Numbered from the stretch's first letter, positions 36,726 through 46,717 are shown. The stretch: 64,000 bases of DNA from Streptomyces luteolus (GCF_029968015.1 NZ_JASCIS010000036.1:19730-83729); one strand, 5' to 3'. Program-made: numbers and translations. Notes: generated from the letters alone by a model not told the origin.

Positions 36726-36952
36726 AGCCCCGTCGTCGCCCGAAGGGCGGCCCCGGCGGCGTCATGGGGGTCCCCCCTGCTCGAGCGGAGCCGAGAGCTT
36801 GGGGGAGCGTGCTCTCGGCGTGCCGGGCGCAGGCCCTCGTACTGGATGTACTTGGGCCTTCGCTCGGTGCGGCGAGCGTGCGTGCCAGGCGTCGCGGGGC
36901 TGGGGGCACCTCCCGGCCGGAGGCTGGGGGAGGGGCTTTACGGACACGGCCT
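36711..36952. mobile_element. MITE-like element of 242 bp with 21-bp terminal inverted repeats
   Basis: The ends are AGGTCGTGTCCGTAAAGCCC (36711 on) and, inverted, GGGCTTTACGGACACGGCCT (to 36952); 20 of 21 bases match when the ends are aligned. No open frame for a transposase fits inside. The interior holds two R1-type units (36764-36807 and 36900-36932) and the CTCGTACTG / GTACTTGGG segment shared with 26150-26200. No clear target duplication is visible. A related partial end occurs at 23601. The element fills most of the 318-base gap 36726-37043. Confidence 0.7.
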
Positions 36953-37043
36953 GGCGCTCCGCGCGCGGCGGGCCGGGGCGGAGGAATCCGCTCTGGGCGG
37001 ACTCGCTCCGGGCGGGCTTGAGCGGCCATTAGGCTAGTCCGTC

Positions 37044-37793
37044 GTGACCACCGTCCGGCTTCCGCTCTTTCCGCTGAACACCGTGCTGTTCCCGGGACTC
37101 GTGCTGCCTCTGAACGTCTTCGAGGAGCGCTACCGCGCGATGATGCGCGACCTCGTCAAGGCCTCGCCCGACGACTCCGACGAGCCGCGCAGGTTCGCCG
37201 TCGTCGCCATCCGCGACGGCCATGAGGTGGCGCCGGCCGAGCCGGGTCTGCCCGACGCGACCGCGGTGCCCGAGCGCGGCGCCGCCGCCGGCTTCGGGTC
37301 CGATCCGCTGAAGTCGTTCCACAAGATCGGCTGCATCGCGGACGCCGCGACCATACGGGAGCGCGCAGACGGCAGCTTCGAGGTCCTGGCCACCGGCACC
37401 ACCCGGGTCCTGCTGCACTCCGTGGACGCCTCTGGCCCGTATCTGACGGCCGAGCTGGAGGAGCTGGAGGAGGATCCGGGCGACGAGGCGGGGGCGCTCG
37501 CGGAGGGGGTGCTCCGCGCGTTCAGGAACTACCAGAAGCGGCTCGCGGGCGCCCGTGAGCGCTCGCTCTCCACGGGCGCGGAGCTGCCGGACGAGCCGTC
37601 GGTGGTCTCGTACCTGGTCGCCGCCGCGGCGGTCCTCGACACCCCGACCAAGCAGCGCCTCCTTCAGGCCCCGGACACCGCGTCCCGGCTGCGGGACGAG
37701 CTGAAACTCCTTCGCGCGGAGACCGCGGTGATCCGTAACCTGCCGTCGCTCCCCGCCGTCGACCTGACGCGCGGGCCGACGAGCATGAACTGA
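37044..37793 (+). CDS. Lon substrate-binding (LON N-terminal) domain protein
   Basis: A 249-residue stand-alone LON-SB domain, with no ATPase or protease part. The opening VRLPLFPLNTVLFPGLVLPL and NVFEERYRAMMRD is diagnostic; IGCIADAATIRERADGSFEV and ATGTTRVLL follow. The helical second half ends with TKQRLLQAPDTASRLRDEL, also typical. Such proteins occur widely in bacteria with unclear function, perhaps binding unfolded or specific substrates. The GTG lies 8 bases after TAGGCT with no ribosome site, suggesting a leaderless transcript. It is followed 25 bases later by the YbaK gene. Confidence 0.88.
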   Translation: MTTVRLPLFPLNTVLFPGLVLPLNVFEERYRAMMRDLVKASPDDSDEPRRFAVVAIRDGHEVAPAEPGLPDATAVPERGAAAGFGSDPLKSFHKIGCIADAATIRERADGSFEVLATGTTRVLLHSVDASGPYLTAELEELEEDPGDEAGALAEGVLRAFRNYQKRLAGARERSLSTGAELPDEPSVVSYLVAAAAVLDTPTKQRLLQAPDTASRLRDELKLLRAETAVIRNLPSLPAVDLTRGPTSMN

Positions 37794-37818
37794 CCGCGTA
37801 CGCGCAGGCGAGGGCCCG

Positions 37819-38325
37819 ATGGCGAAGAAGTCCAAGAGCAAGCAGCAGCAGTCCGGCGGCACCCCGGCGACGGTGGCCCTCACCGAGGCGGGCGTCCCGT
37901 TCACGGTGCATGCCTACGAGCACGACCCGGCCCACCCGTCGTACGGCGAGGAGGCGGCCGAGGCGATGGGCGTCTCCCCCGACCGCGTCTTCAAGACCCT
38001 GGTGGCCGACGTGGACGGCGCGCTGACGGTCGCCGTGGTCCCGGTCGCGGGCTCGCTGGACCTGAAGGCGCTGGCCGCGGCGGTCGGGGGCAAGCGTGCC
38101 GCGATGGCCGACCCGGCGGCGGCGGAGCGCACCACGGGCTACGTCCGCGGCGGCATCTCCCCGCTCGGCCAGCGCAAGCGCCTGCCCACGGTCCTGGACG
38201 ACTCGGCCTCCGGGCACGCCACGATCTGCGTCTCGGCGGGCCGCCGCGGCCTGGAGGTGGAGCTGTCCCCGGACGACCTGGCGAAGCTCACGGGGGCTGT
38301 GATGGCCCCGATCGGCCGGGCCTGA
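37819..38325 (+). CDS. ybaK: Cys-tRNA(Pro) deacylase YbaK/EbsC
   Basis: A 168-residue YbaK-type editing protein that hydrolyses Cys-tRNA(Pro) made in error by prolyl-tRNA synthetase. The catalytic Lys is in DRVFKTLVADVDG; VVPVAGSLDLKALA, GYVRGGISPLGQRKRLPTVLD and VSAGRRGLEVELSPDDL are family blocks. The N-terminus is a short Lys/Gln tail. It is probably co-transcribed with the LON-domain gene and ends nine bases from the converging membrane gene. Confidence 0.92.
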   Translation: MAKKSKSKQQQSGGTPATVALTEAGVPFTVHAYEHDPAHPSYGEEAAEAMGVSPDRVFKTLVADVDGALTVAVVPVAGSLDLKALAAAVGGKRAAMADPAAAERTTGYVRGGISPLGQRKRLPTVLDDSASGHATICVSAGRRGLEVELSPDDLAKLTGAVMAPIGRA

Positions 38326-38334
38326 CCTTCCGGT

Positions 38335-39024
38335 TCAGTCGGTACGCGTTCCCTGCGCGCCGTGGTCCGGCGGGTACGGGTGGGCGTCGCCCGGCTCGGC
38401 CGGCCAGCCGTGGTACGGGCCGAGGGGAGGCTCGGGGTCGCGCGGGCCGAACAGGGCCGTGAGGCCGAGGTGCACGGCGAGTGCGGCGATGGGCCAGGCG
38501 AGCAGGGAGCCGAGGGAGTTCAGCTCCAGGGGCGCGTCGAAGGCGACACCGGGACCGACCTCCTTGGCGCGGGCCACCACGTCGTCGCCCGGTCCGAGCA
38601 GCAGCCCGAGCCGCCACGCCACGACCGACGCGAGCAGCCCGCCGAGCGCGAGCCCGACCACCAGCGGGATGCCGCCGCGCCGCCGGAGCAGGAACACCAC
38701 GATCCCGCTGACCAGGCCGAAGCCGAGCGCGAGCAGGATGAACGTGCCGTCGGCGCCGATCGCCTGCTCGCCCTCGATCTCCTTGAGGAACACGGCCTTC
38801 TCGTCGGCGACCAGCGGCACCCGCGGCGCGAGCTGCCCCCACAGCAGGCCGAGCAGCGCACCGGAGACCGTGAGGACCACCGCGACGAGCGCCGCCTGGA
38901 TCAGTTCCCGCCGCAGTCCGGGCCCGTCGTCCTCGGGGACCGGAGGGGCGTTGTCGTACGACTGGGGCGTGGCCCAGGGGTCGTGGGCGGAGGCCTTGTG
39001 GGGAGGTGTGTGCGGTGCGGTCAC
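38335..39024 (-). CDS. Membrane protein of DUF2567 type
   Basis: A 229-residue protein with a Pro-rich cytosolic head (about 45 aa) and four hydrophobic segments (ELIQAALVAVVLTVSGALLG; FILLALGFGLVSGIVVFLL; LVVGLALGGLLASVVAW; and one near LGSLLAWPIAALAVHLGL), with a loop APRVPLVADEKAVFLKEIEG that would be outside. This matches the DUF2567 architecture of actinobacteria. The GTG at 39024 is preceded by CACGAT and no clear ribosome site. Function is unknown. Confidence 0.75.
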   Translation of the reverse strand: MTAPHTPPHKASAHDPWATPQSYDNAPPVPEDDGPGLRRELIQAALVAVVLTVSGALLGLLWGQLAPRVPLVADEKAVFLKEIEGEQAIGADGTFILLALGFGLVSGIVVFLLRRRGGIPLVVGLALGGLLASVVAWRLGLLLGPGDDVVARAKEVGPGVAFDAPLELNSLGSLLAWPIAALAVHLGLTALFGPRDPEPPLGPYHGWPAEPGDAHPYPPDHGAQGTRTD

Positions 39025-39082
39025 CCTGCCATCGTGCCAGGCCCTCCGGGCGGCGGCGGCCCCGGGCCGCTGATGATCCGCC

Positions 39083-39903
39083 TCAGCGGACGGCGGCCCT
39101 CCGGTACGCCCGGGTCGCGACCGCGAGGGAGAGCACGCCGACGCCCGCGCACACCGCGAGGTCGAGGCCCACGGCGGTCCAGTCGGGGTGCGCGTCGAAG
39201 GTCCGGGCGAAGGCCTCCACGCCGTACGTCGAGGGCAGCAGGTCGCGCCCGTACTGCAGCAGGAGCGGCATCCGCTCGGCCGGGAGCACGCCGAGGAGCA
39301 GCGCCGCCGACATGCCCAACTGGCCGAGCAGCGTGGCCAGTTCGGGCCGCGGCGCGAGCAGGCCGAGGGCCGCGCCGAGCCCGGCGAGCGCGGCGCCCGC
39401 GAGCGGGATGACCGCCACGAGCACCCATACGTGCGTGAGCGGAAGCCCGAAGAGGAGACTCCCCACGACGGCCGTGACGAGCGTGCCGGGCACGGTGAAC
39501 GAGGCGTACGCACCGGCCGCGCCGAGGACGACGGCGGCGGGCGGCACGGGCAGCGTCGCGTAGTGGTCGAGGCCGCCCTGGGCGCGCAGCTGACCGAAGT
39601 ACTGGGCGAGCAGGTTGAGCGCGACGAAGGCCACGACGAGCACCGCGGACCCGGCGACCACGGCCCGCGCCTCCTGCCCGCCGTCGACGACGCCGCGCAT
39701 CAGGACCATGATCCCCACGGATTGGAAGGTCGCGACGAAGAGCAGCGGGATGCGGGCGACGCGCGCCCGGGACAGCTGGGCCCGGTACACGGCGCCGAGC
39801 GCGGGCAGCAGGCGTGCGGGCGGGGCGAGCGGGGCCTCGGGCAGGGCGGCCACCGAGCCGCCGGCCCGCCCGGCCGCCGTACCCCTCTCCGTCTCGTACA
39901 CCG

Positions 39904-39907
<4 letters not shown>
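39083..39907 (-). CDS. ABC-2 type transporter, permease
   Basis: A 274-residue permease with six hydrophobic segments and the ABC-2 pattern, including AQYFGQLRAQGGLDHYATLPV and the late LLPSTYGVEAFARTFDAHPD. The first 35 residues are Ala/Pro-rich. The GTG overlaps the stop of the ATPase gene (GTGA), so the two form an exporter. Such pairs export drugs, lipids or polyketides; the cargo is unknown. Confidence 0.88.
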
Positions 39908-40926
<1,019 letters not shown>

Positions 40927-40976
40927 GAGGGACGAGACTACGGGACCGGCCCGCCCGGGTCGGCCACGGGGACGAC

Positions 40977-41160
40977 TAGGGCCCCGCAAGGGGCGCGGGG
41001 CTGTGACATATGCGGCTCCGCCGCGTGGGCGCGACAAGCCACGACGGAGCAGCGGCCGAACGACGGGCCCGGGGGGCAGGCGCCCCAAAAGGGGCGCGGG
41101 GAACTGCGCGCCCAGCCACAACGGCGCGGCAGCCGAACGACAGCCCAGCGGGCAGGGGGC
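40977..41160. repeat. Two tandem copies of a GGGGCGCGGGG-type intergenic repeat (R4)
   Basis: Copy 1 (about 40981-41067) and copy 2 (about 41082-41146) share AAGGGGCGCGGGG, a CAGCCAC(G/A)ACGG-type block and a GGCCGAACGAC / CAGCCGAACGAC end. They fill the gap between the NYN-domain gene and the ABC ATPase. I recall this sequence type as common between Streptomyces genes. No gene is seen. Confidence 0.65.
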
Positions 41161-41184
41161 TTAGGGGGACGCGCAGCGGACCCC

Positions 41185-42417
41185 CTACTCCCCCGAAGGC
41201 GCAGACGCAGCCACATGCACGTCGACCTCACGCCAGAACCCGGCCCGAATCGCGTACCGGTCGTGCTCGTCGATCTGGTCGTCCTTGTGCGCGAGGAGGC
41301 CGAACCGGGCGGCGTAGCGCAGGAGTTCGCCGTCGATGCGGTGCGGGATGCGCGGATACATGCCGGAGAGCCCCCGCACCTCGGCGGATTCGGGCAGCCG
41401 GGCCATCCAGCGGCGGGCGAAGACCTGCCCCACCTCGAAGGGGTCACCGCCGACCGCGGTGATGTCCTCCTCGCGGTCCGCCCAGCGCTGTTCGGCGGTG
41501 GTGAGCTGAGCGAGCGTGGGCAGCGCCACGACGTCGGGGGGTTCGCCGGGGCCGCCGGGCCGGTCGACCCAGCCCTTGTCGGAGGACCAGCGCAGCGTGG
41601 CGTTGGGCTGCTCCTTGCCGGCCGGGGCGCCGGGGCCGTGCAGCGCGGCGAGGTCCTTGGGGGTGGGTACGCCGGGTTTGGCCGGGGTGCGCTCGGGTCC
41701 GGGGTGCTCGGCGGCGCGGGCGGCGGCGGGACCGGCGTGGCTGCCGTTCTGCGGCGTGGCGGGTTCCTGGGGGGCGTGCTCGGCGAGCGCGGACTCGGGC
41801 AGCGGCGCGGAGAGGATCGCGGCGATCTCCGGACGGGGCGCGGGCTGCGGCGCGCAGACCCCGGTGATCTCCTTCGCGCGTACGGCCTGGGTGATCCAGG
41901 CGCGGTCGAGTACGCGCCGCTCGTCGGCCTCGGCGACCAGGTCCTCGGACTGGTTGTAGTCCCCGTCGGCGGCCTGCACGGCCCAGAGGTGGACGGCGAC
42001 GCCGTGTTCCTTGGCGGACATCAGCCCGGGCAGCAGATCGCCGTCGCCGGTGACCAGGACGACGTCGGAGCAGGCCCGGTTGCGGGCGAGTTCGGTCAGC
42101 TCGGCGTGCATCGCGGCGTCCACGCCCTTCTGCGCCCAGCGCCCGTCGCTGCGGGTCAGGGCGCCGAGCCGGACGGTGACGCGGGGCATCACGCGGAGCC
42201 TGCGGTGCTCGGGCTGCGGTACGCGGTCGGGGGCGCCGTCGAACCAGTAGATCCGCAGCAGGGGGCGCTCGGTCTCGGTCTCGGCACGTTCGCGGAGGGC
42301 CTGGATGAGGGCGGGATGGTCGACGGTGATCCGTGACCGTGAGGGCTCCTTGGCGAGAAGACTCGCGGCGGCACCGAGGAGATACCCGGCGTCCACCAGG
42401 ACGACGCAGCGGTCCAC
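41185..42417 (-). CDS. NYN (PIN-like) domain protein, putative nuclease
   Basis: A 410-residue protein. Residues 1-170 form a NYN/LabA-like PIN fold with the acidic residues expected for metal-dependent RNA cleavage: VVLVDAGYLLGAA, the central QKGVDAAMHAEL and VLVTGDGDLLPGL. A Pro/Ala-rich linker of about 120 residues leads to a C-terminal domain (VFARRWMARLPESAEVRG, YPRIPHRIDGELLRYAA) that resembles a winged helix. The GTG at 42417 is 9 bases after GAGG; a GTG three codons upstream (42426) is possible. Likely an RNA-processing or RNA-decay protein; the substrate is unknown. Confidence 0.82.
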   Translation of the reverse strand: MDRCVVLVDAGYLLGAAASLLAKEPSRSRITVDHPALIQALRERAETETERPLLRIYWFDGAPDRVPQPEHRRLRVMPRVTVRLGALTRSDGRWAQKGVDAAMHAELTELARNRACSDVVLVTGDGDLLPGLMSAKEHGVAVHLWAVQAADGDYNQSEDLVAEADERRVLDRAWITQAVRAKEITGVCAPQPAPRPEIAAILSAPLPESALAEHAPQEPATPQNGSHAGPAAARAAEHPGPERTPAKPGVPTPKDLAALHGPGAPAGKEQPNATLRWSSDKGWVDRPGGPGEPPDVVALPTLAQLTTAEQRWADREEDITAVGGDPFEVGQVFARRWMARLPESAEVRGLSGMYPRIPHRIDGELLRYAARFGLLAHKDDQIDEHDRYAIRAGFWREVDVHVAASAPSGE

Positions 42418-42691
42418 GCTTTCCACCCTCTTTCCCTGTGGCTCCCGACTGCGGGAATCGGGGGCGGGTTCGGTTCGGGTTGTCTTTCGAGTCTGCCCGA
42501 CCGCACAGGGGTTGACGTCCCGAACTCGATCTTCGGCGTGGCGTTTCCGCAAGTTCGGCGCGCGCTTTCTCCGGATCGGTTAAAAGGGGCGGCAATTACG
42601 CACGGTAATCCTCTGACATGCGCGCTATGTCGGCGTATGTGAATCTGAACCCGGCCCTGGCCCCTAGATCCCCTTCAGGAGGCAGATCACC

Positions 42692-42871
42692 ATGGCCAAG
42701 AACAAGAATCGCCAGCAGGCGGCCCAGCGGACGCAGTCGAGCCGCGGCCAGCAGCAGCCCTCGGAGCGCGGCGCGGAGCAGCAGGTCCAGTCCGAAGTGC
42801 GGAGCGACGCTCCGAGCCCTTCGAACCTGGCCGAGCGTGGCAAGCGGCAGAAGAAGTTCGGCCACAACTGA
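42692..42871 (+). CDS. Small, highly charged Gln/Arg/Lys-rich protein
   Basis: A 59-residue protein beginning MAKNKNRQQAAQRTQSSRGQ and ending KRQKKFGHN. AGGAGG lies 9 bases before the ATG, one of the best ribosome sites in the window, and a strong terminator follows 31 bases after the stop, so it is expressed as a one-gene unit. No domain is recognised; it is likely disordered and basic at its ends. It could bind nucleic acid; function is unknown. Confidence 0.78.
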   Translation: MAKNKNRQQAAQRTQSSRGQQQPSERGAEQQVQSEVRSDAPSPSNLAERGKRQKKFGHN

Positions 42872-42901
42872 CCCGGGCGGTACGCCACCTGACACTGGCG
42901 A

Positions 42902-42935
42902 CGAAGGGCGCGTCCTTTTCAGGGCGCGCCCTTCG
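42902..42935. terminator. Terminator between the small basic protein and dnaE
   Basis: A perfect 11-bp stem CGAAGGGCGCG / CGCGCCCTTCG with a 12-base loop containing TTTT. It is placed to serve both converging genes. Confidence 0.85.
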
Positions 42936-42991
42936 CGTACGTATCAATTCCCGCCGTGTGACCGGCAATTACGCGTCACTGACGCGCATGG

Positions 42992-45900
42992 CTATCCGGC
43001 CAGGCACTGCGGGCCGAGCAGCACCTTGAGGTCGCCGAAGAGCGCCGGATCGGGCTGCACGCGGTGCTTGTCGAGGCGGAGCACGGTGGTCTTGCGGGCG
43101 CCGACGAGCTTGATGCGCACCTCGGAGTTGCCCTTGTGGTGGCTGAGCACCTCGCCGAGGCGGCTGACCATCGGCGGGGTGACCTTGACCGTCGGGATGG
43201 TGATGAGGACGGGGGCGTTGGTGCCCGCGTGGGAGAGGTCCGGGACCTGCATCTCCATGGCGACCAGGCGCGGCACGTCCTCCCGCTTGTCGAGCCGTCC
43301 CTTGACGAACACCACGGCGTCCTCGACGAGTTGGGTCGACACCAGCTGGTATGTCGCCGGGAAGAACATGCACTCGATGGAGCCCGCGAGGTCCTCGACG
43401 GTGGCGATCGCCCACGCGTTGCCCTGCTTGGTCATCTTGCGCTGGAGGCCCGAGATGATGCCGCCGATGGTGACGATCGAGCCGTCCGAGTAGTCCCCGC
43501 CAGTGAGCTGCCCGATGCCCGCGTCCGCCTTGTCGGAAAGCACGTGCTCCAGGCCGAACAGCGGGTGGTCGGAGACGTACAGACCGAGCATCTCCCGTTC
43601 CTGCGCGAGGAGATACGTCTTGTCCCACTCGTCCTCGGAGAACTCCACGTCGAGCCCGAAGCCCGGCTCGTCGCCGCCCGCTTCGTCGCCCATCCCGCCG
43701 AAGAGGTCGAACTGACCCTCCGCTTCCTTGCGCTTGACCGCGACGACGTTGTCGATCATCGGTTCGTACTGCGCGGTGAGGCCCTTGCGGGTGTGGTGCA
43801 TGGTGTCGAACGCGCCCGCCTTGATGAGCGATTCGGTGGTGCGCTTGTTGCAGGCGGTGGCCTCGACCTTGTCGAGGTAGTCGGGGAAGGAGCTGAACTT
43901 CCCCTTGGCCTTGCGGGAGCGGATGATCGACTCGACGACGTTGGTGCCGACGTTGCGGACCGCCTCAAGGCCGAAGAGGATCACGTCGTCCCCCTGGGCC
44001 GCGAAGTTGTGCACCGACTCGTTGACGTTCGGCGGGAGCACCTTGATGCCCATGCGGCGGCACTCGTTGAGGTAGACGGCCGACTTGTCCTTGTCGTCCT
44101 TGACCGAGGTGAGCAGCGCCGCCATGTACTCGGCGGGGTGGTTCGCCTTGAGGTACGCCGTCCAGTAGGTGACCAGGCCGTACGCGGAGGAATGCGCCTT
44201 GTTGAACGCGTATCCGGCGAAGGGGACCAGGACGTCCCACAGCGCCTGGATGGCTGCGTCGGAGAAGCCCTTCTTGCGGGCGCCGGCCTGGAAGAGGACG
44301 AAGTTCTTCTCCAGCTCCTCGGGCTTCTTCTTGCCCATCACGCGGCGGAGCACGTCGGCCTCGCCGAGCGAGTATCCGGCGATGATCTGGGCGGCCTTCT
44401 GCACCTGCTCCTGGTACACGATCAGGCCGTAGGTGAGACCCAGGGTCTCCTTCAGGGGCTCTTCGAGCTCCGGGTGGATCGGGGTGATCTCCTGGCGGCC
44501 GTTCTTCCGCTCCGCGTAGTTGATGTGCGAGTTCATGCCCATCGGGCCCGGCCGGTACAGGGCCGAGACGGCGGAAATGTCCTCGAAGTTGTCGGGCTGC
44601 ATCTGGCGGAGCAGCGAACGCATCGGGCCGCCGTCGAACTGGAAGACGCCGAGGGTGTCACCGCGGCAGAGGAGTTCGAAGGTCTTCGGGTCGTCGAGCG
44701 GGAGGTTGAGCATCTCCAGGTCGACGCCCTTGTCGGCCCGCACCATCTTGACGGCGTCGTCCATGATGGTGAGGTTGCGCAGGCCCAGGAAGTCCATCTT
44801 GAGCAGGCCGAGCGACTCGCACTGCGGGTAGTCCCACTGCGTGATCGTCACGCCGTCGGTGTGCCGCGTCCAGAGCGGGGCGTGGTCGACGATCGGCTCG
44901 CTGGACATGATCACGCCGGCCGCGTGCACACCCATCTGCCGGACCAGGCCCTCCACACCCTTCGCGGTGTCGATGACCTTCTTGACGTCCGGCTCGTTCT
45001 CGTACATCCCCCGGATCTCGCCCGCCTCGCTGTAGCGCGGGTGCTTGGGGTCGGTGATGCCGGAGAGGTCGATGCCCTTGCCGAGGACGTCGGCGGGCAT
45101 GGCCTTGGTGAGGCGGTCGCCCATCGCGTACGGATAACCGAGCACGCGCGCGGAGTCCTTGATGGCGTTCTTCGCCTTGATCTTTCCGTACGTGCCGATC
45201 ATGGCGACCTTGTCGGAGCCGTACTTCTCCGTCACGTACCTGATCACCTCGACGCGCCTGCGCTCGTCGAAGTCGATGTCGACATCGGGCATGGAGATGC
45301 GCTCGGGGTTGAGGAACCGCTCGAAGATCAGGCCGTGCGTGATCGGGTCGAGGTCGGTGATGCCCATCGCGTACGCCACGATCGAGCCGGCCGCGGAGCC
45401 TCGGCCCGGGCCCACCGCGATGCCCTGGTTCTTCGCCCACATGATGAAGTCGGCGACGACCAGGAAGTATCCCGGGAAGCCCATCGAGATGATGGTGTCC
45501 ATCTCGTACTCGGCCTGCTTCTGGCGGTCCTCGGGGACGCCGCCCGGATAGCGGCGCTCCATGCCGCGGCGGACCTCCTCCTGGAACCAGGTGACCTCCG
45601 TGAAGCCGTCCGGGATGTCGAACTTCGGCATCAGGTCGCGCTTCTCGAACATGCCCGTGGTGTCGATCTGCTCGGCCACCAGGAGCGTGTTGCGGCAGCC
45701 CTCCTGCCAGGCGTCCGACGAGTCGATCGCGTACATCTCGTCGGTCGTCTTCAGGTAGTAGCCCGTGCCGTCGAAGCGGAAGCGGTCCGGGTCGGAGAGG
45801 TTCTTGCCGGTCTGGATGCAGAGCAGGGCGTCGTGGGCCGTCGACTCGTGGGAGTACGTGTAGTGCGAGTCGTTGGTCACGAGCGGCGGGATGCCGAGCT

Positions 45901-46543
45901 TCTTGCCGATCTCCAGGAGGCCGTCACGCACCCGGCGCTCGATCTCGATGCCGTGGTCCATCAGCTCCAGGAAGTACCGGTCCTTGCCGAAGATGTCCTG
46001 GTACTCGGAGGCCGCCTTGAGCGCTTCGTCGAACTGGCCGAGGCGCAGCCGGGTCTGGAGCTCGCCGGAGGGGCAGCCGGTGGAGGCGATCAGGCCCTCC
46101 GACCACTGGGCGATGGTCTCCTTGTCCATGCGGGGCCACTTCTGCAGCCAGCCCTCGGCGTACGCGTCCGAGGAGAGCTTGAAGAGGTTGTGCAGGCCCG
46201 TGCTGTTCGACGCCCAGATCGTCTTGTGGGTGTAACCGCCCGAACCCGAGACGTCGTCCCGCTTCTGGTGCGGCTGGCCCCACTGGATCTTCCGCTTGTA
46301 CTGCCGGGACTGGGGCGCGACGTACGCCTCGATGCCGATGATCGGGGTGACCCCGGCCTTCTTCGCGGAGTGGAAGAAGTCGTACGCACCGTGGAGGTTG
46401 CCGTGGTCCGTCATGGCGACATGGGTCATGCCCATCTCGTTGCAGGCGTTGAACATGTCCTTCAGCCGCGCCGCGCCGTCGAGCAGCGAGTACTGGGTGT
46501 GGACGTGCAGGTGCGTGAAGGGCGGCCTGGACGAGGCGGTCAC
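42992..46543 (-). CDS. dnaE: DNA polymerase III alpha subunit
   Basis: The replicative polymerase (1183 aa). An N-terminal PHP domain starts HLHVHTQYSLLDGAARL and contains TDHGNLHG. The polymerase catalytic Asp residues are in PDVDIDFDERRR (about residue 415), with GRGSAAGSIVAYA just before. The tau/beta-binding and OB-fold parts follow, the latter near VTIGGIISGLQRK. The length matches DnaE1. The GTG at 46543 has GGAGG 9 bases upstream; an open frame upstream of it is not part of the protein. Confidence 0.97.
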   Translation of the reverse strand: MTASSRPPFTHLHVHTQYSLLDGAARLKDMFNACNEMGMTHVAMTDHGNLHGAYDFFHSAKKAGVTPIIGIEAYVAPQSRQYKRKIQWGQPHQKRDDVSGSGGYTHKTIWASNSTGLHNLFKLSSDAYAEGWLQKWPRMDKETIAQWSEGLIASTGCPSGELQTRLRLGQFDEALKAASEYQDIFGKDRYFLELMDHGIEIERRVRDGLLEIGKKLGIPPLVTNDSHYTYSHESTAHDALLCIQTGKNLSDPDRFRFDGTGYYLKTTDEMYAIDSSDAWQEGCRNTLLVAEQIDTTGMFEKRDLMPKFDIPDGFTEVTWFQEEVRRGMERRYPGGVPEDRQKQAEYEMDTIISMGFPGYFLVVADFIMWAKNQGIAVGPGRGSAAGSIVAYAMGITDLDPITHGLIFERFLNPERISMPDVDIDFDERRRVEVIRYVTEKYGSDKVAMIGTYGKIKAKNAIKDSARVLGYPYAMGDRLTKAMPADVLGKGIDLSGITDPKHPRYSEAGEIRGMYENEPDVKKVIDTAKGVEGLVRQMGVHAAGVIMSSEPIVDHAPLWTRHTDGVTITQWDYPQCESLGLLKMDFLGLRNLTIMDDAVKMVRADKGVDLEMLNLPLDDPKTFELLCRGDTLGVFQFDGGPMRSLLRQMQPDNFEDISAVSALYRPGPMGMNSHINYAERKNGRQEITPIHPELEEPLKETLGLTYGLIVYQEQVQKAAQIIAGYSLGEADVLRRVMGKKKPEELEKNFVLFQAGARKKGFSDAAIQALWDVLVPFAGYAFNKAHSSAYGLVTYWTAYLKANHPAEYMAALLTSVKDDKDKSAVYLNECRRMGIKVLPPNVNESVHNFAAQGDDVILFGLEAVRNVGTNVVESIIRSRKAKGKFSSFPDYLDKVEATACNKRTTESLIKAGAFDTMHHTRKGLTAQYEPMIDNVVAVKRKEAEGQFDLFGGMGDEAGGDEPGFGLDVEFSEDEWDKTYLLAQEREMLGLYVSDHPLFGLEHVLSDKADAGIGQLTGGDYSDGSIVTIGGIISGLQRKMTKQGNAWAIATVEDLAGSIECMFFPATYQLVSTQLVEDAVVFVKGRLDKREDVPRLVAMEMQVPDLSHAGTNAPVLITIPTVKVTPPMVSRLGEVLSHHKGNSEVRIKLVGARKTTVLRLDKHRVQPDPALFGDLKVLLGPQCLAG

Positions 46544-46717
46544 GGTGGAAGACCTCCGGTGGAACTCACGGCGACGGGCGGGAAGACGCTCCCAGGGGGG
46601 ACAGCGCTGAAGTCTACGTCCGGGGACTGACAACCCGCGGGCACTCACGAGTAGCTTCGTGCGTTGGAAGGGGCGGAACACCTGTCCCAAATGTCATGCA
46701 CCAGGAGGCACCCAGCG

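Noticed and set aside
39031..39046. TGGCAC-type sequence resembling a sigma-54 promoter upstream of the DUF2567-type gene, and its twin near 53790
   Set aside because: Streptomyces lacks sigma-54 and the second element is missing. The shared block is better explained as a leaderless -10 region (CACGAT).
43064..46630. A 1188-codon plus-strand open frame opposite dnaE
   Set aside because: Shadow of dnaE in a GC-rich genome; no domain motif and no ribosome site.
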